From: Massilia mucilaginosa
Lineage (GTDB): Bacteria; Pseudomonadota; Gammaproteobacteria; Burkholderiales; Burkholderiaceae_D
Direction: 5' to 3'
Length of the DNA stretch: 64,000 nt
Assembly (NCBI RefSeq): GCF_011682145.1
Contig: NZ_WHJH01000035.1
Span: 1 to 64,000 of the forward strand
The notes beneath the pieces are model-generated. The model had not been told where the DNA came from, made no database searches, and worked only from the letters and a program-made list of their open reading frames with translations. Made by a program: the position numbers and the translations under genes. This document shows, in pieces, positions 48,844-58,394 of this stretch. The stretch's first letter is position 1; each line of letters starts with the position of its first letter.

Positions 48844-50376
48844 TTACTTCACGCCGTGCATCAGCTTCTGGATCAATGGTGCGAGCAGGAACAGCAGCAC
48901 GCCGCCGATCATCAGCCACATGAAGCCCTGGGTGTAGCCCGACAGTGCCGACGCGATCGACATGCCCGACTCGCCGCTGACGTGGCTGGCGAAAATGCCC
49001 GACAGGTTGTTGCCGATACCGGTCGAGAGGAACCAGCCGCCCATGCCCAGGCCGACCAGGCGCACTGGCGCGAGCTTGGTGACCATCGACAGGCCGATCG
49101 GGGACAGGCACAGCTCACCGATGGACTGGACCCAGTAGACCGCGAACAGGGTCCAGAACGGGATCTTGCCGTAGGTCGGATCGACCAGGTAGGTCAGCGC
49201 GTACATCAGCAGGCCGAAGGCGAGGCCGTTGAAGATGATGCCCAGGCCGAATTTACGCGGAATCGATGGATTGGCTTTGCCCATGGCGACCCAGACCCAC
49301 GCGATCAGCGGAGCGCAGGCGATGATGGCCACCGAGTTCACGCTCTGGAACCACGCGGTCGGGAATTCGCTCATGCCGAATGGGGCGGTGATGAAGGACA
49401 GCGCGTCCTTGCGGTCGACGATGCTCTCGGCCAGGAAGGTGAACGAGCTGCCTGCCTGTTCGAAGAACATCCAGAACAGGATGTTGAAGGCGAAGATGAT
49501 CATCATCGCAAAGGTCTTGTCGCGCGCGACCTTGCCGTCGCGGATGCCTTCGGCGATCAGCATGCCGGCCAGGATCAGGAACAGGATGGTCAGCACGATC
49601 TGCAGATTGCCGGCACCGGCCTTGAGCAGGAAGAACATGACCGGGATGACCAGCAAGGCGCCGGCGACCACCATGATCATGCGTTTCGGGCTGTTGTCTT
49701 CCGCCGGTGGCGCGCCGATGCCCTTGAGGGTGGCGCGGCCGAAGAAGAACCATACCAGGCTGATGATCATGCCGATACCGGAAGCGAAGAACACGACCTT
49801 GTAGGCCGGGATGTCGCCGGTGTTGAACACTTTCTGGGCCAGGACCTGGGTAAAGATCGGCGCCAGGAAGGCGCCGGCGTTGATGCCCATGTAGAAAATG
49901 GTGAAGCCGGAATCGCGGCGCGTGTCATTGAGCGTATAGAGCTTGCCGACCATGGTCGAGATGTTCGGTTTGAACAGGCCGTTACCGACGATGATGGTGG
50001 CCAGACCGAGCTTGAACACATCTTCGTTCGGGATCGTGATGGCGAACAGGCCGGCGGCCATGAAGGCGGCGCCGATCAGGATCGAGCGCTGGTAGCCGAT
50101 GATCTTATCGGCTACATAACCGCCGAAGACGGCGCCGGCGTACACCAGCGCGAGGTAGGAACCATAGGTCAGGTTGGCGGCCTGCTGGCCGCTGGCGTCG
50201 CCGCCGTAGAACTGCGTGACTATATATAGCACGAGTGCCCAGCGAATGCCGTAGAACGCAAAACGTTCCCAAAATTCGGTCATGAACAACATCCAGAGCG
50301 GACTTGGATGACCCAAGATCTGCTTGAATTCCGGGATAGCGACTTCCTGGTGGGGTGTGTTAGCGGCACCGCTCAT
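48844..50376 (-). CDS. POT/PTR-family proton-dependent oligopeptide transporter
   Basis: 510 residues with about 12-14 membrane helices. The POT signatures are TEFWERFAFYGIRWALVLYI (E-x-x-E-R-F-x-x-Y-G type) and FTIFYMGINAGAFLAPIFTQ (the F-Y-x-x-I-N-x-G motif), with GELCLSPIGLSMVTKLAPVR later. It imports di- and tripeptides with protons. ATG 50376 is chosen because AGGAGA lies upstream; the longer frame to 50415 lacks a site. It is separated from ppnN by a 253-base region that must hold both promoters. Confidence 0.93.
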   Translation of the reverse strand: MSGAANTPHQEVAIPEFKQILGHPSPLWMLFMTEFWERFAFYGIRWALVLYIVTQFYGGDASGQQAANLTYGSYLALVYAGAVFGGYVADKIIGYQRSILIGAAFMAAGLFAITIPNEDVFKLGLATIIVGNGLFKPNISTMVGKLYTLNDTRRDSGFTIFYMGINAGAFLAPIFTQVLAQKVFNTGDIPAYKVVFFASGIGMIISLVWFFFGRATLKGIGAPPAEDNSPKRMIMVVAGALLVIPVMFFLLKAGAGNLQIVLTILFLILAGMLIAEGIRDGKVARDKTFAMMIIFAFNILFWMFFEQAGSSFTFLAESIVDRKDALSFITAPFGMSEFPTAWFQSVNSVAIIACAPLIAWVWVAMGKANPSIPRKFGLGIIFNGLAFGLLMYALTYLVDPTYGKIPFWTLFAVYWVQSIGELCLSPIGLSMVTKLAPVRLVGLGMGGWFLSTGIGNNLSGIFASHVSGESGMSIASALSGYTQGFMWLMIGGVLLFLLAPLIQKLMHGVK

Positions 50377-50629
50377 GCGGTTTCTCCTGAATATGGTTAT
50401 GGTTGGATAAATCATATGGACAGCCGCGGCTCGTGACCCCGGTTTTCCAATAGGGTCGCATTTTAATGTAAATCTTCTATGCTCAGCGAATTTTTGCCAG
50501 ATGTGCTAATTACGACATCAAACGAGGCTGCGCAAGCACAGCGGCAGTTGTGTCCCCCAAGAGCGGCGAGTTGTCGTATATTGGCATTGCAGGCTTGTTT
50601 GTTACACCGATTCGAAAAGGATTTGTACT

Positions 50630-52000
50630 ATGGAACATGACGTTGTCGATACCCTGATTTCGCCGGAAGGCCAGCTCGAAGTGCTGTCGAAAGCCGAAGT
50701 CTTCAAACTGCTCGACACCAGCCAGGGTGGCCTGTATCAAATCTTCCGCAACTGCGCGCTCGCAGTCCTGAACTGCGGCAGCACCATCGACGATGGAAAA
50801 GAACTACTGGAACGCTATAAATCTTTTGAAATCAGCATCGTACAGCGCGAACGCGGCATCAAGCTGGAGATCAAGGGCGCCCCGGCGATCGCTTTCGTCG
50901 ACGGCAAGATGATCAAGGGGATTCACGAACACCTGTTCGCGGTGCTGCGCGATATCGTTTTCATCAGCAGTGAAGTGACCGATAATCCCAAGTTCGACAT
51001 GTCGCGCACGGAAGGCATCACCGATTCGGTGTTCCATATCCTGCGCAACGCCGATGTGCTGCAGCCGCAGCGCAATCCGAACCTGGTGGTGTGCTGGGGC
51101 GGACACTCGATCAACCGGATCGAATACAACTACTCGAAGGAAGTCGGCTACCAGATGGGATTGCGCGACCTCGACATCTGCACCGGCTGCGGTCCGGGCG
51201 CGATGAAAGGGCCGATGAAGGGCGCCACCATCGGGCACGCCAAGCAGCGCCTGGCGGGCGGGCGCTACCTGGGCATTTCGGAGCCGGGCATTATCGCGGC
51301 CGAGTCGCCCAACCCGATCGTCAATGACCTGGTGATCATGCCGGACATCGAGAAGCGCCTCGAAGCGTTTGTCCGCACCGGGCACGGAATCATTGTATTC
51401 CCGGGCGGCGCCGGCACCGCCGAAGAGATCCTGTACATCCTCGGCATCCTGCTCCACCCGGATAACGCCGACATGCCGTATCCGCTCATTTTCACGGGGC
51501 CCGAAACGGCGCGCGACTACTTCATCCAGATTAACCAGTTCATCGCCGATACCCTGGGCGAGGAAGCGCAGAAGCGCTACAAGATCATCATCGACGATCC
51601 GGAAATGGTGGCCAGGGAGATGCAGCTGGGGATCCGCCAGGTGCGCGAATTCCGCAAATCGCGCAGCGATGCCTATTATTTCAACTGGCTGCTCAAGATC
51701 GACGAGGAGTTCCAGCGACCGTTCCGGCCGACGCACGAGAACATGCGCAACCTCTCCCTGCACAAGAACCAGGAAAAGCACCTGCTGGCGGCCAACCTGC
51801 GGCGCGCGTTTTCGGGTGTGGTGGCGGGCAACGTCAAGGATGAAGGCATTCGCGCCATCGAAAAATTCGGTCACTTCGAAATTCACGGTGACGCCGCCAT
51901 CATGGGGCCGATGGACGCGCTGCTGTCGTCGTTCGTCGCGCAAAGCCGGATGAAATTGCCGGGCAAGGCCTACACGCCGTGCTATCGGGTGATTACCTAA
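50630..52000 (+). CDS. ppnN: Nucleotide 5'-monophosphate nucleosidase PpnN (LOG family)
   Basis: 456 residues. The Rossmann-like LOG core has VVCWGGHSINRIEYNYSKEV, CTGCGPGAMKGPMKGATIGH and IIVFPGGAGTAEEILYILGI (the P-G-G-x-G-T-x-x-E motif with the catalytic Arg/Glu region). The extra N- and C-terminal regions are those of PpnN/YgdH rather than the short LOG enzymes. PpnN cuts purine and pyrimidine monophosphates to the base and ribose 5-phosphate and is controlled by (p)ppGpp in E. coli. The ATG is preceded by AAAAGGAT. Confidence 0.95.
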   Translation: MEHDVVDTLISPEGQLEVLSKAEVFKLLDTSQGGLYQIFRNCALAVLNCGSTIDDGKELLERYKSFEISIVQRERGIKLEIKGAPAIAFVDGKMIKGIHEHLFAVLRDIVFISSEVTDNPKFDMSRTEGITDSVFHILRNADVLQPQRNPNLVVCWGGHSINRIEYNYSKEVGYQMGLRDLDICTGCGPGAMKGPMKGATIGHAKQRLAGGRYLGISEPGIIAAESPNPIVNDLVIMPDIEKRLEAFVRTGHGIIVFPGGAGTAEEILYILGILLHPDNADMPYPLIFTGPETARDYFIQINQFIADTLGEEAQKRYKIIIDDPEMVAREMQLGIRQVREFRKSRSDAYYFNWLLKIDEEFQRPFRPTHENMRNLSLHKNQEKHLLAANLRRAFSGVVAGNVKDEGIRAIEKFGHFEIHGDAAIMGPMDALLSSFVAQSRMKLPGKAYTPCYRVIT

Positions 52001-52057
52001 GTACCTAAGCCGCATGGTGCGCGCCGCCCGGCGCGCACCGACCTGCAGGCAGCGGCC

Positions 52058-54142
52058 TTACTCGAGCTTTTTGACGAAGCCGACGTACATGCGGCGCGCG
52101 ACGAAATGATCGAATCCCGCCTGGCGGAAGGTGCTCGCGTCGGTGCGGTAGCTGCGCTTGCTGCCATCGAAGATATCGCTGGCGTTGACGGTGAAGGTGA
52201 GCGTCTTGCTCAACTGGCGCTTCCAGCTCAGGTTCACATTGCTGGTCGATCCATGCCGCCCGAGCGGTGTGATGGCAGCCGACTGGATGTGCGCGTCGAG
52301 CGACAGATTGTCCGGACCGGCGCTGTAGCTCGCCCGCAGATTCATGTAGCCCGCCATGTCGGCCTGGCGCACCTGGCCGTACAGATCGGGGGTCGAGAGC
52401 GCCACGCGGTACATGCCGCCGTCCACGCCGAAGCGCAGCGCCGCATCCGGCATCCAGTCGAGCGAGCCGGTCAGACCGGCCGAGCGGGCCTGTCCGCCAT
52501 TCTGTTTGGATGTCACCAGCACCTTGTCGGCGAAACTGCGCGCATCGGCCACGGTGTCGCCGCTGGTGCGGTAAAAGGCGGCCGCGCTGGCGCTTACTTG
52601 CGCAAGCTCGGTGTCGGCGCCGATTTCCCATGAATTGAGGCGCTGCGGTTTGAGGCCGGGATTGCCGCGGCTGAGGTTTTGCGCATCGACGTAGGTGGTG
52701 AAGGGATTCAGATCGCGCGGATCGGGCCTTTGCAGGCTGCGCCGATAGGTGAACGTCAGGTCGGTTTTGTCGCTGGCGGCGTATTTGAGGTGCAGGCTGG
52801 GATTGAATGCCTGCCAGTGCGCGCTTTGCATGGCGCCTTGCGCCGGACGCACCCGCAGCGCCATGCGCTCGATCCGCCCACCAAGCAGCGCTTCCCATTG
52901 CCCATGCTTGATCTGGTCGGTGAGATAGATTGCGCTCAGCGTCGTCGCCACCTTGTAGCCGTTGGTGGTGGCGGGATCGGGCGTCTCGGCGCCGCTCAGG
53001 CGGTCGACGGACGCCTGATAATTGTCCAGGTCATTGACCTCGTCCTGGATATCGAGGCCCATGCCCCACTGGCCGTGAGCGCAGGCCCGGCTCCAGTCGA
53101 CGGTGGCCTGGTTGAGGTGGCGCGCCGACCTGGTCGCGCCGCGGCTGTAGGTGGTGGCGCGCAGCGGTTCGACGGAGACGTCGCCGTACGACTTGTCGAT
53201 CAGTCCCGTCGTATTGCTGCGCTGGACCATCGCCTTGAGCGCGTTGCCGCTGTCCTGATGGCTGTAACTGAGGCTGGCGCTGTTGTCGGACTGCTCGTTG
53301 GGACCTTCGGAGATGCGGTGAAAGATGGATTGGCCGGCGCCCTCCCGCATCACATTGAGCGTGTCGAGCAGGGGGCGCGAGCGGCGGCCGTTGTAGCGCG
53401 TCGACAGGCTGAGGCTATCGGTGTCGCCCAAGGCGTAGTCGACGCCGAATGCCGCGCTTTCCACCTTGCGGCGCACGAAGATGTCAGACGTCTGCAGCGT
53501 GCTTCCGGCCTGGCCGCCGAACGGATTATGCCATTCGACCTCAGAGCGCCGGAATTTCCGGGTGCCGTCACGGCGGTAGGCCAGGCTGCCATGCACGCTG
53601 AACTCCTTGTGCGTGATGTCGCCGGATGTGCCGACGTTCCACAGGCCGTGATCGGCGGCGCTGGCCTGCATCTGCGCGCGCGCGCCCGGTTTGCGCTTGC
53701 GCTTGAGGACGATGTTGACGATCGCCCCGCCGTTGGCATTGTAGGCGGCCGACGGATTGGTGATTACTTCGATGCCGGCAATGTCGGTGCCGCTCATGGT
53801 TTGCAGCGCCACCGCCCGTTCATCGCCGGCCATCATCGCCGCCGGTTTGCCGTCGACCAGGACCGTGACCTGGGTATTCCCCTTGACCGCAATCTGGCCG
53901 TCGGCCGTGACCGCGATCTCGGGTGTTGACTGCAATACATCCTGTGCGGTGCCGTTGGCGGCCCGCGCCATGTTCGACACGTCGTATACCGTCTTGTCGA
54001 GCTTTTTCAGGACCGGTGCCTTTTTGCCGGTCACCGTCACGACAGCCGGGTCTTGCGCGCGCGCAGCCATCGGCGGCGCCAGGCTCCCAAGCAGGATGAT
54101 GGAGAGCGTGGCACGGGCATGGCGGCGTTGATTGAAATGCAT
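52058..54142 (-). CDS. TonB-dependent outer-membrane receptor (OMP_b-brl_3 type)
   Basis: 694 residues. The signal peptide ends at MAARAQ. The plug has VYDVSNMARAANGTAQDVLQ, then VAVKGNTQVTVLVDGKPAAM-type sequence and IEVITNPSAAYNANGGAIVN, followed by the barrel (RSLQRPDPRDLNPFTTYVDA; YRTDASTFRQAGFDH) ending VGFVKKLE. It belongs to the barrel family 3 receptors, whose substrates are mostly unknown. No STN domain and no sigma/anti-sigma pair is attached. It is convergent with ppnN; a 57-base gap lies between them. Confidence 0.93.
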   Translation of the reverse strand: MHFNQRRHARATLSIILLGSLAPPMAARAQDPAVVTVTGKKAPVLKKLDKTVYDVSNMARAANGTAQDVLQSTPEIAVTADGQIAVKGNTQVTVLVDGKPAAMMAGDERAVALQTMSGTDIAGIEVITNPSAAYNANGGAIVNIVLKRKRKPGARAQMQASAADHGLWNVGTSGDITHKEFSVHGSLAYRRDGTRKFRRSEVEWHNPFGGQAGSTLQTSDIFVRRKVESAAFGVDYALGDTDSLSLSTRYNGRRSRPLLDTLNVMREGAGQSIFHRISEGPNEQSDNSASLSYSHQDSGNALKAMVQRSNTTGLIDKSYGDVSVEPLRATTYSRGATRSARHLNQATVDWSRACAHGQWGMGLDIQDEVNDLDNYQASVDRLSGAETPDPATTNGYKVATTLSAIYLTDQIKHGQWEALLGGRIERMALRVRPAQGAMQSAHWQAFNPSLHLKYAASDKTDLTFTYRRSLQRPDPRDLNPFTTYVDAQNLSRGNPGLKPQRLNSWEIGADTELAQVSASAAAFYRTSGDTVADARSFADKVLVTSKQNGGQARSAGLTGSLDWMPDAALRFGVDGGMYRVALSTPDLYGQVRQADMAGYMNLRASYSAGPDNLSLDAHIQSAAITPLGRHGSTSNVNLSWKRQLSKTLTFTVNASDIFDGSKRSYRTDASTFRQAGFDHFVARRMYVGFVKKLE

Positions 54143-54195
54143 GACTGCATTTTAACGTTTCTGTGGCGGCAACGGGCGCGTTTTGTACGGAATGC

Positions 54196-54486
54196 TCAGA
54201 GCGCTCTGGCGTAGCGGCCCGCCGGAGGCTCCCGCAGGCACGCGGCAATCGCGTCCCAGCCACCGGAGGCGGTCAGCGTGTCGATGTGGGCCTTGTGCGC
54301 CTGTTCGCTGTCCCATTGCTCGACCAGCGTAAACACGGCCGGATCGTCGCTGGCGCGAAAGATGCTCACGCCGCGACAGCCGGCGACGGCGGGCAGGTCG
54401 TGCTTGACGCGGCCCAGCATCGCCCGAAAGTCGGATGCCGCTTCGGGGCGGGTGGCGAAGGTGATGATGAAGGTGGTGCCTGGCAT
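54196..54486 (-). CDS. ABM-domain protein (antibiotic biosynthesis monooxygenase fold)
   Basis: 96 residues from ATG 54486. FIITFATRPEAASDFRAMLG and LVEQWDSEQAHKAHIDT are the features of the dimeric alpha-beta barrel ABM family. Members include quinol monooxygenases and haem-degrading enzymes, and also proteins of unknown role. It lies downstream of the ECF41/AraC pair on the same strand, and with the AhpD-like gene this gives an oxidation-linked neighbourhood. A longer frame from 54540 has no good start site. Confidence 0.8.
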   Translation of the reverse strand: MPGTTFIITFATRPEAASDFRAMLGRVKHDLPAVAGCRGVSIFRASDDPAVFTLVEQWDSEQAHKAHIDTLTASGGWDAIAACLREPPAGRYARAL

Positions 54487-54582
54487 GGATATGTCGCTTC
54501 GCTTTTGATGAATGCGGCCGCGAATCGGCCGTACGCACACGATAGGCGAGCTTGCGCGGCGCCGCCAGCCCCCCGGCTGCGC

Positions 54583-55500
54583 TTATGTTGACTGCGGCTG
54601 CGAACTTGCGAGCTGGCTGGCGTATTGCGCCGGCGGCGCGCCGTAGCGGCGCTTGAATTCGCGGGTAAAGTGCGCCGCGCTGTCGAAACCGGTCAGCGCC
54701 GCCACCTCGCCGGGCCGCCTGCCGCCGGCCAGCAGCAGCACCCGGGCCGCGTCGAGGCGGGTATTGCGCAGGAAGTGCATCGGCGCCAGCCCCGCCACTT
54801 CACGGAAGGTGTGGGCGAAGTGCGAGGGGCTCATCGCCACGGCGCTGGCCAGTTCGGCGATGGCCAGCGGGCGCCGGAAGTGCTCCTGTATCAGCTGCAT
54901 CGCCTGGTGGATGCGGGCGGCGGAGCGCTTGATCGCCGCCGCATCGCGGATGGCGCTTGCCGCTTCGGAGCGCAGCAGGCGCACGATGATCTCTTCGACG
55001 ACCAGCGGTGCGATGGTGGCGCGGTCGATGGCGTGGTCAAGTGCCGGCAGCAGCCGCGTGAAGGCGTCCAGCACGCGCGCATCGACCGGGGCGACGTAGT
55101 TCGGCGCCGCCTGCGCGGTTGACGGGGGCGCGGCGTCGGCCAGGGTGATCAAGGTCTTTACCAGCAGGTCGGGCGGCAGGTCCATGTGGATCGCAAGATA
55201 GGGCTGGTCCGGCGTGGCCTCGACCACGGTGCCGTCGCAGCGCGTTTCGGCGCTCAGCACGAGGCAGCTCATGTCGTCGTAGACCAGGGTGCTGGTGCCG
55301 AGGCGGGCGTGCTTGCGGCCCTGGAGCACGACCACGATGCCGGGCGCCAGTGTCTGGGTTTTGTCGTAGCGCACCGGGCTTGAGAAGCGGTAGTAGCGCA
55401 GGCCCGGCCAGGCCGAGTCGGTGCGGCCGTCGATCTGTGCGCGCGCGGCGACCATGTCGCGCAGGCGTGCCAGGGGAGTCGCAGCGGCGCCGGCGCTCAC
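54583..55500 (-). CDS. AraC-family transcriptional regulator (AraC_N type)
   Basis: 305 residues from GTG 55500. The N-terminal cupin-like region (APGIVVVLQGRKHARLGTST and LVYDDMSCLVLSAETRCDGT) is the AraC_N type. Two C-terminal helix-turn-helix units follow (IAELASAVAMSPSHFAHTFR and GEVAALTGFDSAAHFTREFK). The GTG overlaps the ECF41 sigma stop (GTGA), so the pair is translationally coupled; a coupled sigma and AraC regulator is uncommon. The extension of the frame toward 56121 is only the antisense of the sigma gene. Confidence 0.9.
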   Translation of the reverse strand: MSAGAAATPLARLRDMVAARAQIDGRTDSAWPGLRYYRFSSPVRYDKTQTLAPGIVVVLQGRKHARLGTSTLVYDDMSCLVLSAETRCDGTVVEATPDQPYLAIHMDLPPDLLVKTLITLADAAPPSTAQAAPNYVAPVDARVLDAFTRLLPALDHAIDRATIAPLVVEEIIVRLLRSEAASAIRDAAAIKRSAARIHQAMQLIQEHFRRPLAIAELASAVAMSPSHFAHTFREVAGLAPMHFLRNTRLDAARVLLLAGGRRPGEVAALTGFDSAAHFTREFKRRYGAPPAQYASQLASSQPQST

Positions 55501-56366
55501 GATGCGCGCAGCAGTTTGTCGGGATTGCGCACCACGTAGATCGCGCCGATCCTGCCATTGTCGATATCGAATGACATGGTCGAATCGAGCCTGCCGTCGA
55601 CAAGGCGCAGCAGGCCCGCTTCGCCATTGATGAACGCGTGTTCGAAGGTGGTGGCGGCGCCGTATTTGCGCGCCATGCTTTCGTAGAAGCGGGCGATCTT
55701 GTCGGCACCGCGCACCACGTTGATGGTGGCCGAGACCTTGCCGCCGCCGTCGGCGCGGAAGGTGGCGTCCGGTGCGAACAACTGCGCCAGCTGCGCGCGC
55801 TCGCCGCTTTGCGCGGCCGTCACGAAGCGTCGCAATAGCTCCATGTGCGTTGCGTCGCTGACCGCAAAGCGCGGCTTGTCGGCGCGCACCCGTTCGCGCG
55901 CGCGGTGCAGCAGCTGGCGGCAGGCCGCTTCGGTCTTGCCGACGGCGGCGGCGATATCGGCGTAGTCGCAGTCGAATACCTCGTGCAGCAGGAAGACCGC
56001 ACGTTCCTCGGGCCCGAGGCGTTCGAGCATCAGCATGAAGGCCATCGAGATGTCGCCGGCCAGTTCCAGGCGCGACTCGGGCAGGTCGGCCGCGCGCGTG
56101 ACGATCGGTTCGGCCAGCCACGGGCCGGTGTAGGCTTCGCGCTCAAGCAGCGCGCCGCGCAAACGGTCGATGCACAGGCGCGTGACGACCGTGACCAGCC
56201 AGGCGTCGCTACTTGCCAGCGTATCGCGCGTGTCGCTCGCGTTCCAGCGCAGCCAGGCGTCCTGCACGGCGTCGTCGGCGTCGGCGCGCGAGCCGAGCAT
56301 GCGGTAGGCGATGCCGAACAGGCGTGGCCGGACCTGGTGAAACTGGGTGGTGAAGGTGTCGTTCAT
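55497..56366 (-). CDS. ECF41-family sigma factor (SigJ-like) with C-terminal SnoaL-like domain
   Basis: 289 residues. Region 2 includes FGIAYRMLGSRADADDAVQD and AWLRWNASDTRDTLASSDAW; region 4 includes LHEVFDCDYADIAAAVGKTE and AACRQLLHRARERVRADKP. The C-terminal SnoaL-like extension carries DGGGK and ends with NPDKL, both recognised ECF41 marks and known to regulate the sigma factor without a separate anti-sigma protein. It is divergent from an AhpD-like gene, the usual ECF41 partner and target. Confidence 0.93.
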   Translation of the reverse strand: MNDTFTTQFHQVRPRLFGIAYRMLGSRADADDAVQDAWLRWNASDTRDTLASSDAWLVTVVTRLCIDRLRGALLEREAYTGPWLAEPIVTRAADLPESRLELAGDISMAFMLMLERLGPEERAVFLLHEVFDCDYADIAAAVGKTEAACRQLLHRARERVRADKPRFAVSDATHMELLRRFVTAAQSGERAQLAQLFAPDATFRADGGGKVSATINVVRGADKIARFYESMARKYGAATTFEHAFINGEAGLLRLVDGRLDSTMSFDIDNGRIGAIYVVRNPDKLLRAS

Positions 56367-56383
56367 TCTTTTTTCGGGAAAGC

Positions 56384-56410
56384 TGTCACAAACGTTGCGG
56401 CAGGCTCGTC
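56384..56410 (+). promoter_or_regulatory. ECF41 target promoter in front of the AhpD-like gene
   Basis: TGTCACA (56384-56390) and CGTC (56407-56410) are separated by 16 bases and lie 49 bases before ATG 56460. These are the -35 and -10 motifs reported for ECF41 sigma factors, found exactly between the sigma gene and its expected target. Confidence 0.8.
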
Positions 56411-56459
56411 TAATGATTGTAAGGCCAAGCAATCAACTTCAACAATCAAGGAATCAAAC

Positions 56460-56894
56460 ATGGAACGCATCAATTTTATGACCGCCTCGCCGAAAGCCCT
56501 TAAAGCCTGGACGGCGCTGGAGCAGTATATCGCCACGGCGAGCATCGACAAGCCGCTGGCCGAACTGGTGCGCCTGCGCAGTTCGCAAATCAACGGCTGC
56601 GCGTTTTGCGTGGACATGCACGCGACCGATGCCGCCAATGGCGGCGAGACCGCACGGCGCCTGCACGCGCTGTCGGTGTGGCGCGAGACGCCGTTCTTCA
56701 CGCCTCGCGAACGGGCCGCGCTGGCGTGGACCGAAACCATGACGCGCCTGGCGCAGCAGCCGGAGACAGACGAGAGCTACGCGGCGCTGGCGCAGCAGTT
56801 CAGCGCCGAGGAGATGGTCGACCTGACCTTGCTGATTTCGACCATCAACGGGTGGAACCGGCTGGCGGTAGGATTCGGCAAGATGCCGGAATAG
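56460..56894 (+). CDS. Carboxymuconolactone decarboxylase/AhpD-like protein
   Basis: 144 residues. ASIDKPLAELVRLRSSQING precedes the redox motif CAFCVDMH (C-x-x-C-x-x-x-H), the AhpD-type active site of the family. The rest (FTPRERAALAWTETMTRLAQ, AEEMVDLTLLISTINGWNRL) matches the alkylhydroperoxidase-like fold. It is the predicted sole target of the adjacent ECF41 sigma factor. A degraded copy of its last 30 codons is found at 58773-58864. Confidence 0.92.
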   Translation: MERINFMTASPKALKAWTALEQYIATASIDKPLAELVRLRSSQINGCAFCVDMHATDAANGGETARRLHALSVWRETPFFTPRERAALAWTETMTRLAQQPETDESYAALAQQFSAEEMVDLTLLISTINGWNRLAVGFGKMPE

Positions 56895-56918
56895 GGCGCT
56901 TGCGCCCCGGTGTTACCT

Positions 56919-58394
56919 TTACTGGGCAGGCGGCAGCATCACCTTGATCACGCCGTCGCTAACGGTTACATACAGCACGCCGTTGGCGTCGAATGCGATG
57001 CCGCCGATCCCTGACAGGCTGCCGGGCAGGTCGCCAAGCACGATGTCATTCTTGCCCGGGGTGCCAGCCACGGTAGTGACCACGCCGGAAGGCGTGATTC
57101 TGCGAATCGTGGTATTGCTGTTGTCGATCACGAACAGATTGCCTGCCTTGTCGAAGACCATGCGGCCGGGCGAGGAGAAGCGCGCGTTCTCCTTGCCGTC
57201 GCTTGTGCCGGACTGGTGCGACTTGCCAGCGTGGACGTACATGCCCTTGGCGCTCAGCTTCCAGATAACTTGAGCACTGGTATCCGAGATGTAGACGGCG
57301 CCCGTGCTGTCGACGACCATGGCGTTCATCTGGAGCGCGGCCAGGTTAATGCCGGCCATGGGGCCGGAAGACAGGTCCGCCAGGGTGGTGGCCGTACCGT
57401 CCGGCGCGATGCGGCGCACGGCGTGACGTGTCAGGGAGTCGCAATTCGATTCGCAGCCGATTTGCTTATAGTAGACCCATGCAGCGATGTAGACATTCCC
57501 GGCCGCATCCACGGCCATGGTCAGGTTAGTGGAGTCGACGGCCGTACCGGCGGGCGACACATTGAGCGGGTCTCTCGGTATCTTCAAGGTTTGGACCTCC
57601 CCTGCCGGGCTGACCTTGCGCACCAGACTGGCGTATTGCCCCGCTGCTTCAGTGCGCTGATCGAACACGTACAGCGTGCCCTTGGCGTCCATGCCGAGGT
57701 AGGTTGGCACGTGGAAGCCGGCCTTCGCCCCGTCGGCGTCGAAGTGGCCCGGCATGACCGGATTGCCGGCCAGAGTGCTGACGACGCCGTCCGGTGTGAT
57801 CTTGCGGATGATATGGTTGGACGAGTCGGCGACGAACACATTGCCGGCCGCATCGACGACGACCCCTTTTGGATTGTAAAAGCGGGCGTCCCGGGCCGGA
57901 CCATCGATCAAGCCGGCCGACAGCGGCCGCGCGGGGATGCGCGTCAAGCCAGTGTCGTCCTTTTGCCGCATTGCGCCGGCAAACGACACCAGGCCCGTGC
58001 CAATGACGGTCAAGCTTGCTTTGGTACTCTCGACATTGCCACCGGCATTACGCACGTTGACGCTGAAGATGGCGGCATTGTCGCCCAGCTGGACAGCGCC
58101 GACGGTGTAGCCAGCGCCGGTCGCGCCTGGGATCGCCACGCCGTTGCGGTTCCACTGGTAGCTGAATGGCCCGGCGCCGCCGGCCGCGATGGTGAAGGTG
58201 GCCGGCTGGCCGTTCTGCACGGACTGGCTCAGCGGCTGAGCGGTAATCGCCGGCGCCGGCACGAACGGCGCCGTCTCCGCCGGGCTGGAATCGCCCTTGC
58301 CACCACCGCCACAGGCGCCCAGGCTGGCCACGCACAGCGCCGATACCAGCGCGACCGGAAGGCGCCATCCTTGTTTCTTAGTACTCATCAACAT
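56919..58394 (-). CDS. NHL-repeat lipoprotein with an N-terminal Ig-like domain
   Basis: 491 residues. The signal peptide ends with the lipobox ASLGAC, so it is a lipoprotein. An Ig-like domain follows (QPLSQSVQNGQPATFTIAAG, FSYQWNRNGVAIPGATGAGY). The rest is an NHL beta-propeller with repeats such as FYNPKGVVVDAAGNVFVADS, IRKITPDGVVSTLAG, LTMAVDAAGNVYIAAW, RMVFDKAGNLFVIDNSNTTI and IAFDANGVLYVTVSDGVI. Such proteins are surface or periplasmic binders with unknown ligands. ATG 58394 has AAGG 8 bases upstream; the long in-frame extension to 58670 covers pseudogene DNA. Confidence 0.88.
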   Translation of the reverse strand: MLMSTKKQGWRLPVALVSALCVASLGACGGGGKGDSSPAETAPFVPAPAITAQPLSQSVQNGQPATFTIAAGGAGPFSYQWNRNGVAIPGATGAGYTVGAVQLGDNAAIFSVNVRNAGGNVESTKASLTVIGTGLVSFAGAMRQKDDTGLTRIPARPLSAGLIDGPARDARFYNPKGVVVDAAGNVFVADSSNHIIRKITPDGVVSTLAGNPVMPGHFDADGAKAGFHVPTYLGMDAKGTLYVFDQRTEAAGQYASLVRKVSPAGEVQTLKIPRDPLNVSPAGTAVDSTNLTMAVDAAGNVYIAAWVYYKQIGCESNCDSLTRHAVRRIAPDGTATTLADLSSGPMAGINLAALQMNAMVVDSTGAVYISDTSAQVIWKLSAKGMYVHAGKSHQSGTSDGKENARFSSPGRMVFDKAGNLFVIDNSNTTIRRITPSGVVTTVAGTPGKNDIVLGDLPGSLSGIGGIAFDANGVLYVTVSDGVIKVMLPPAQ

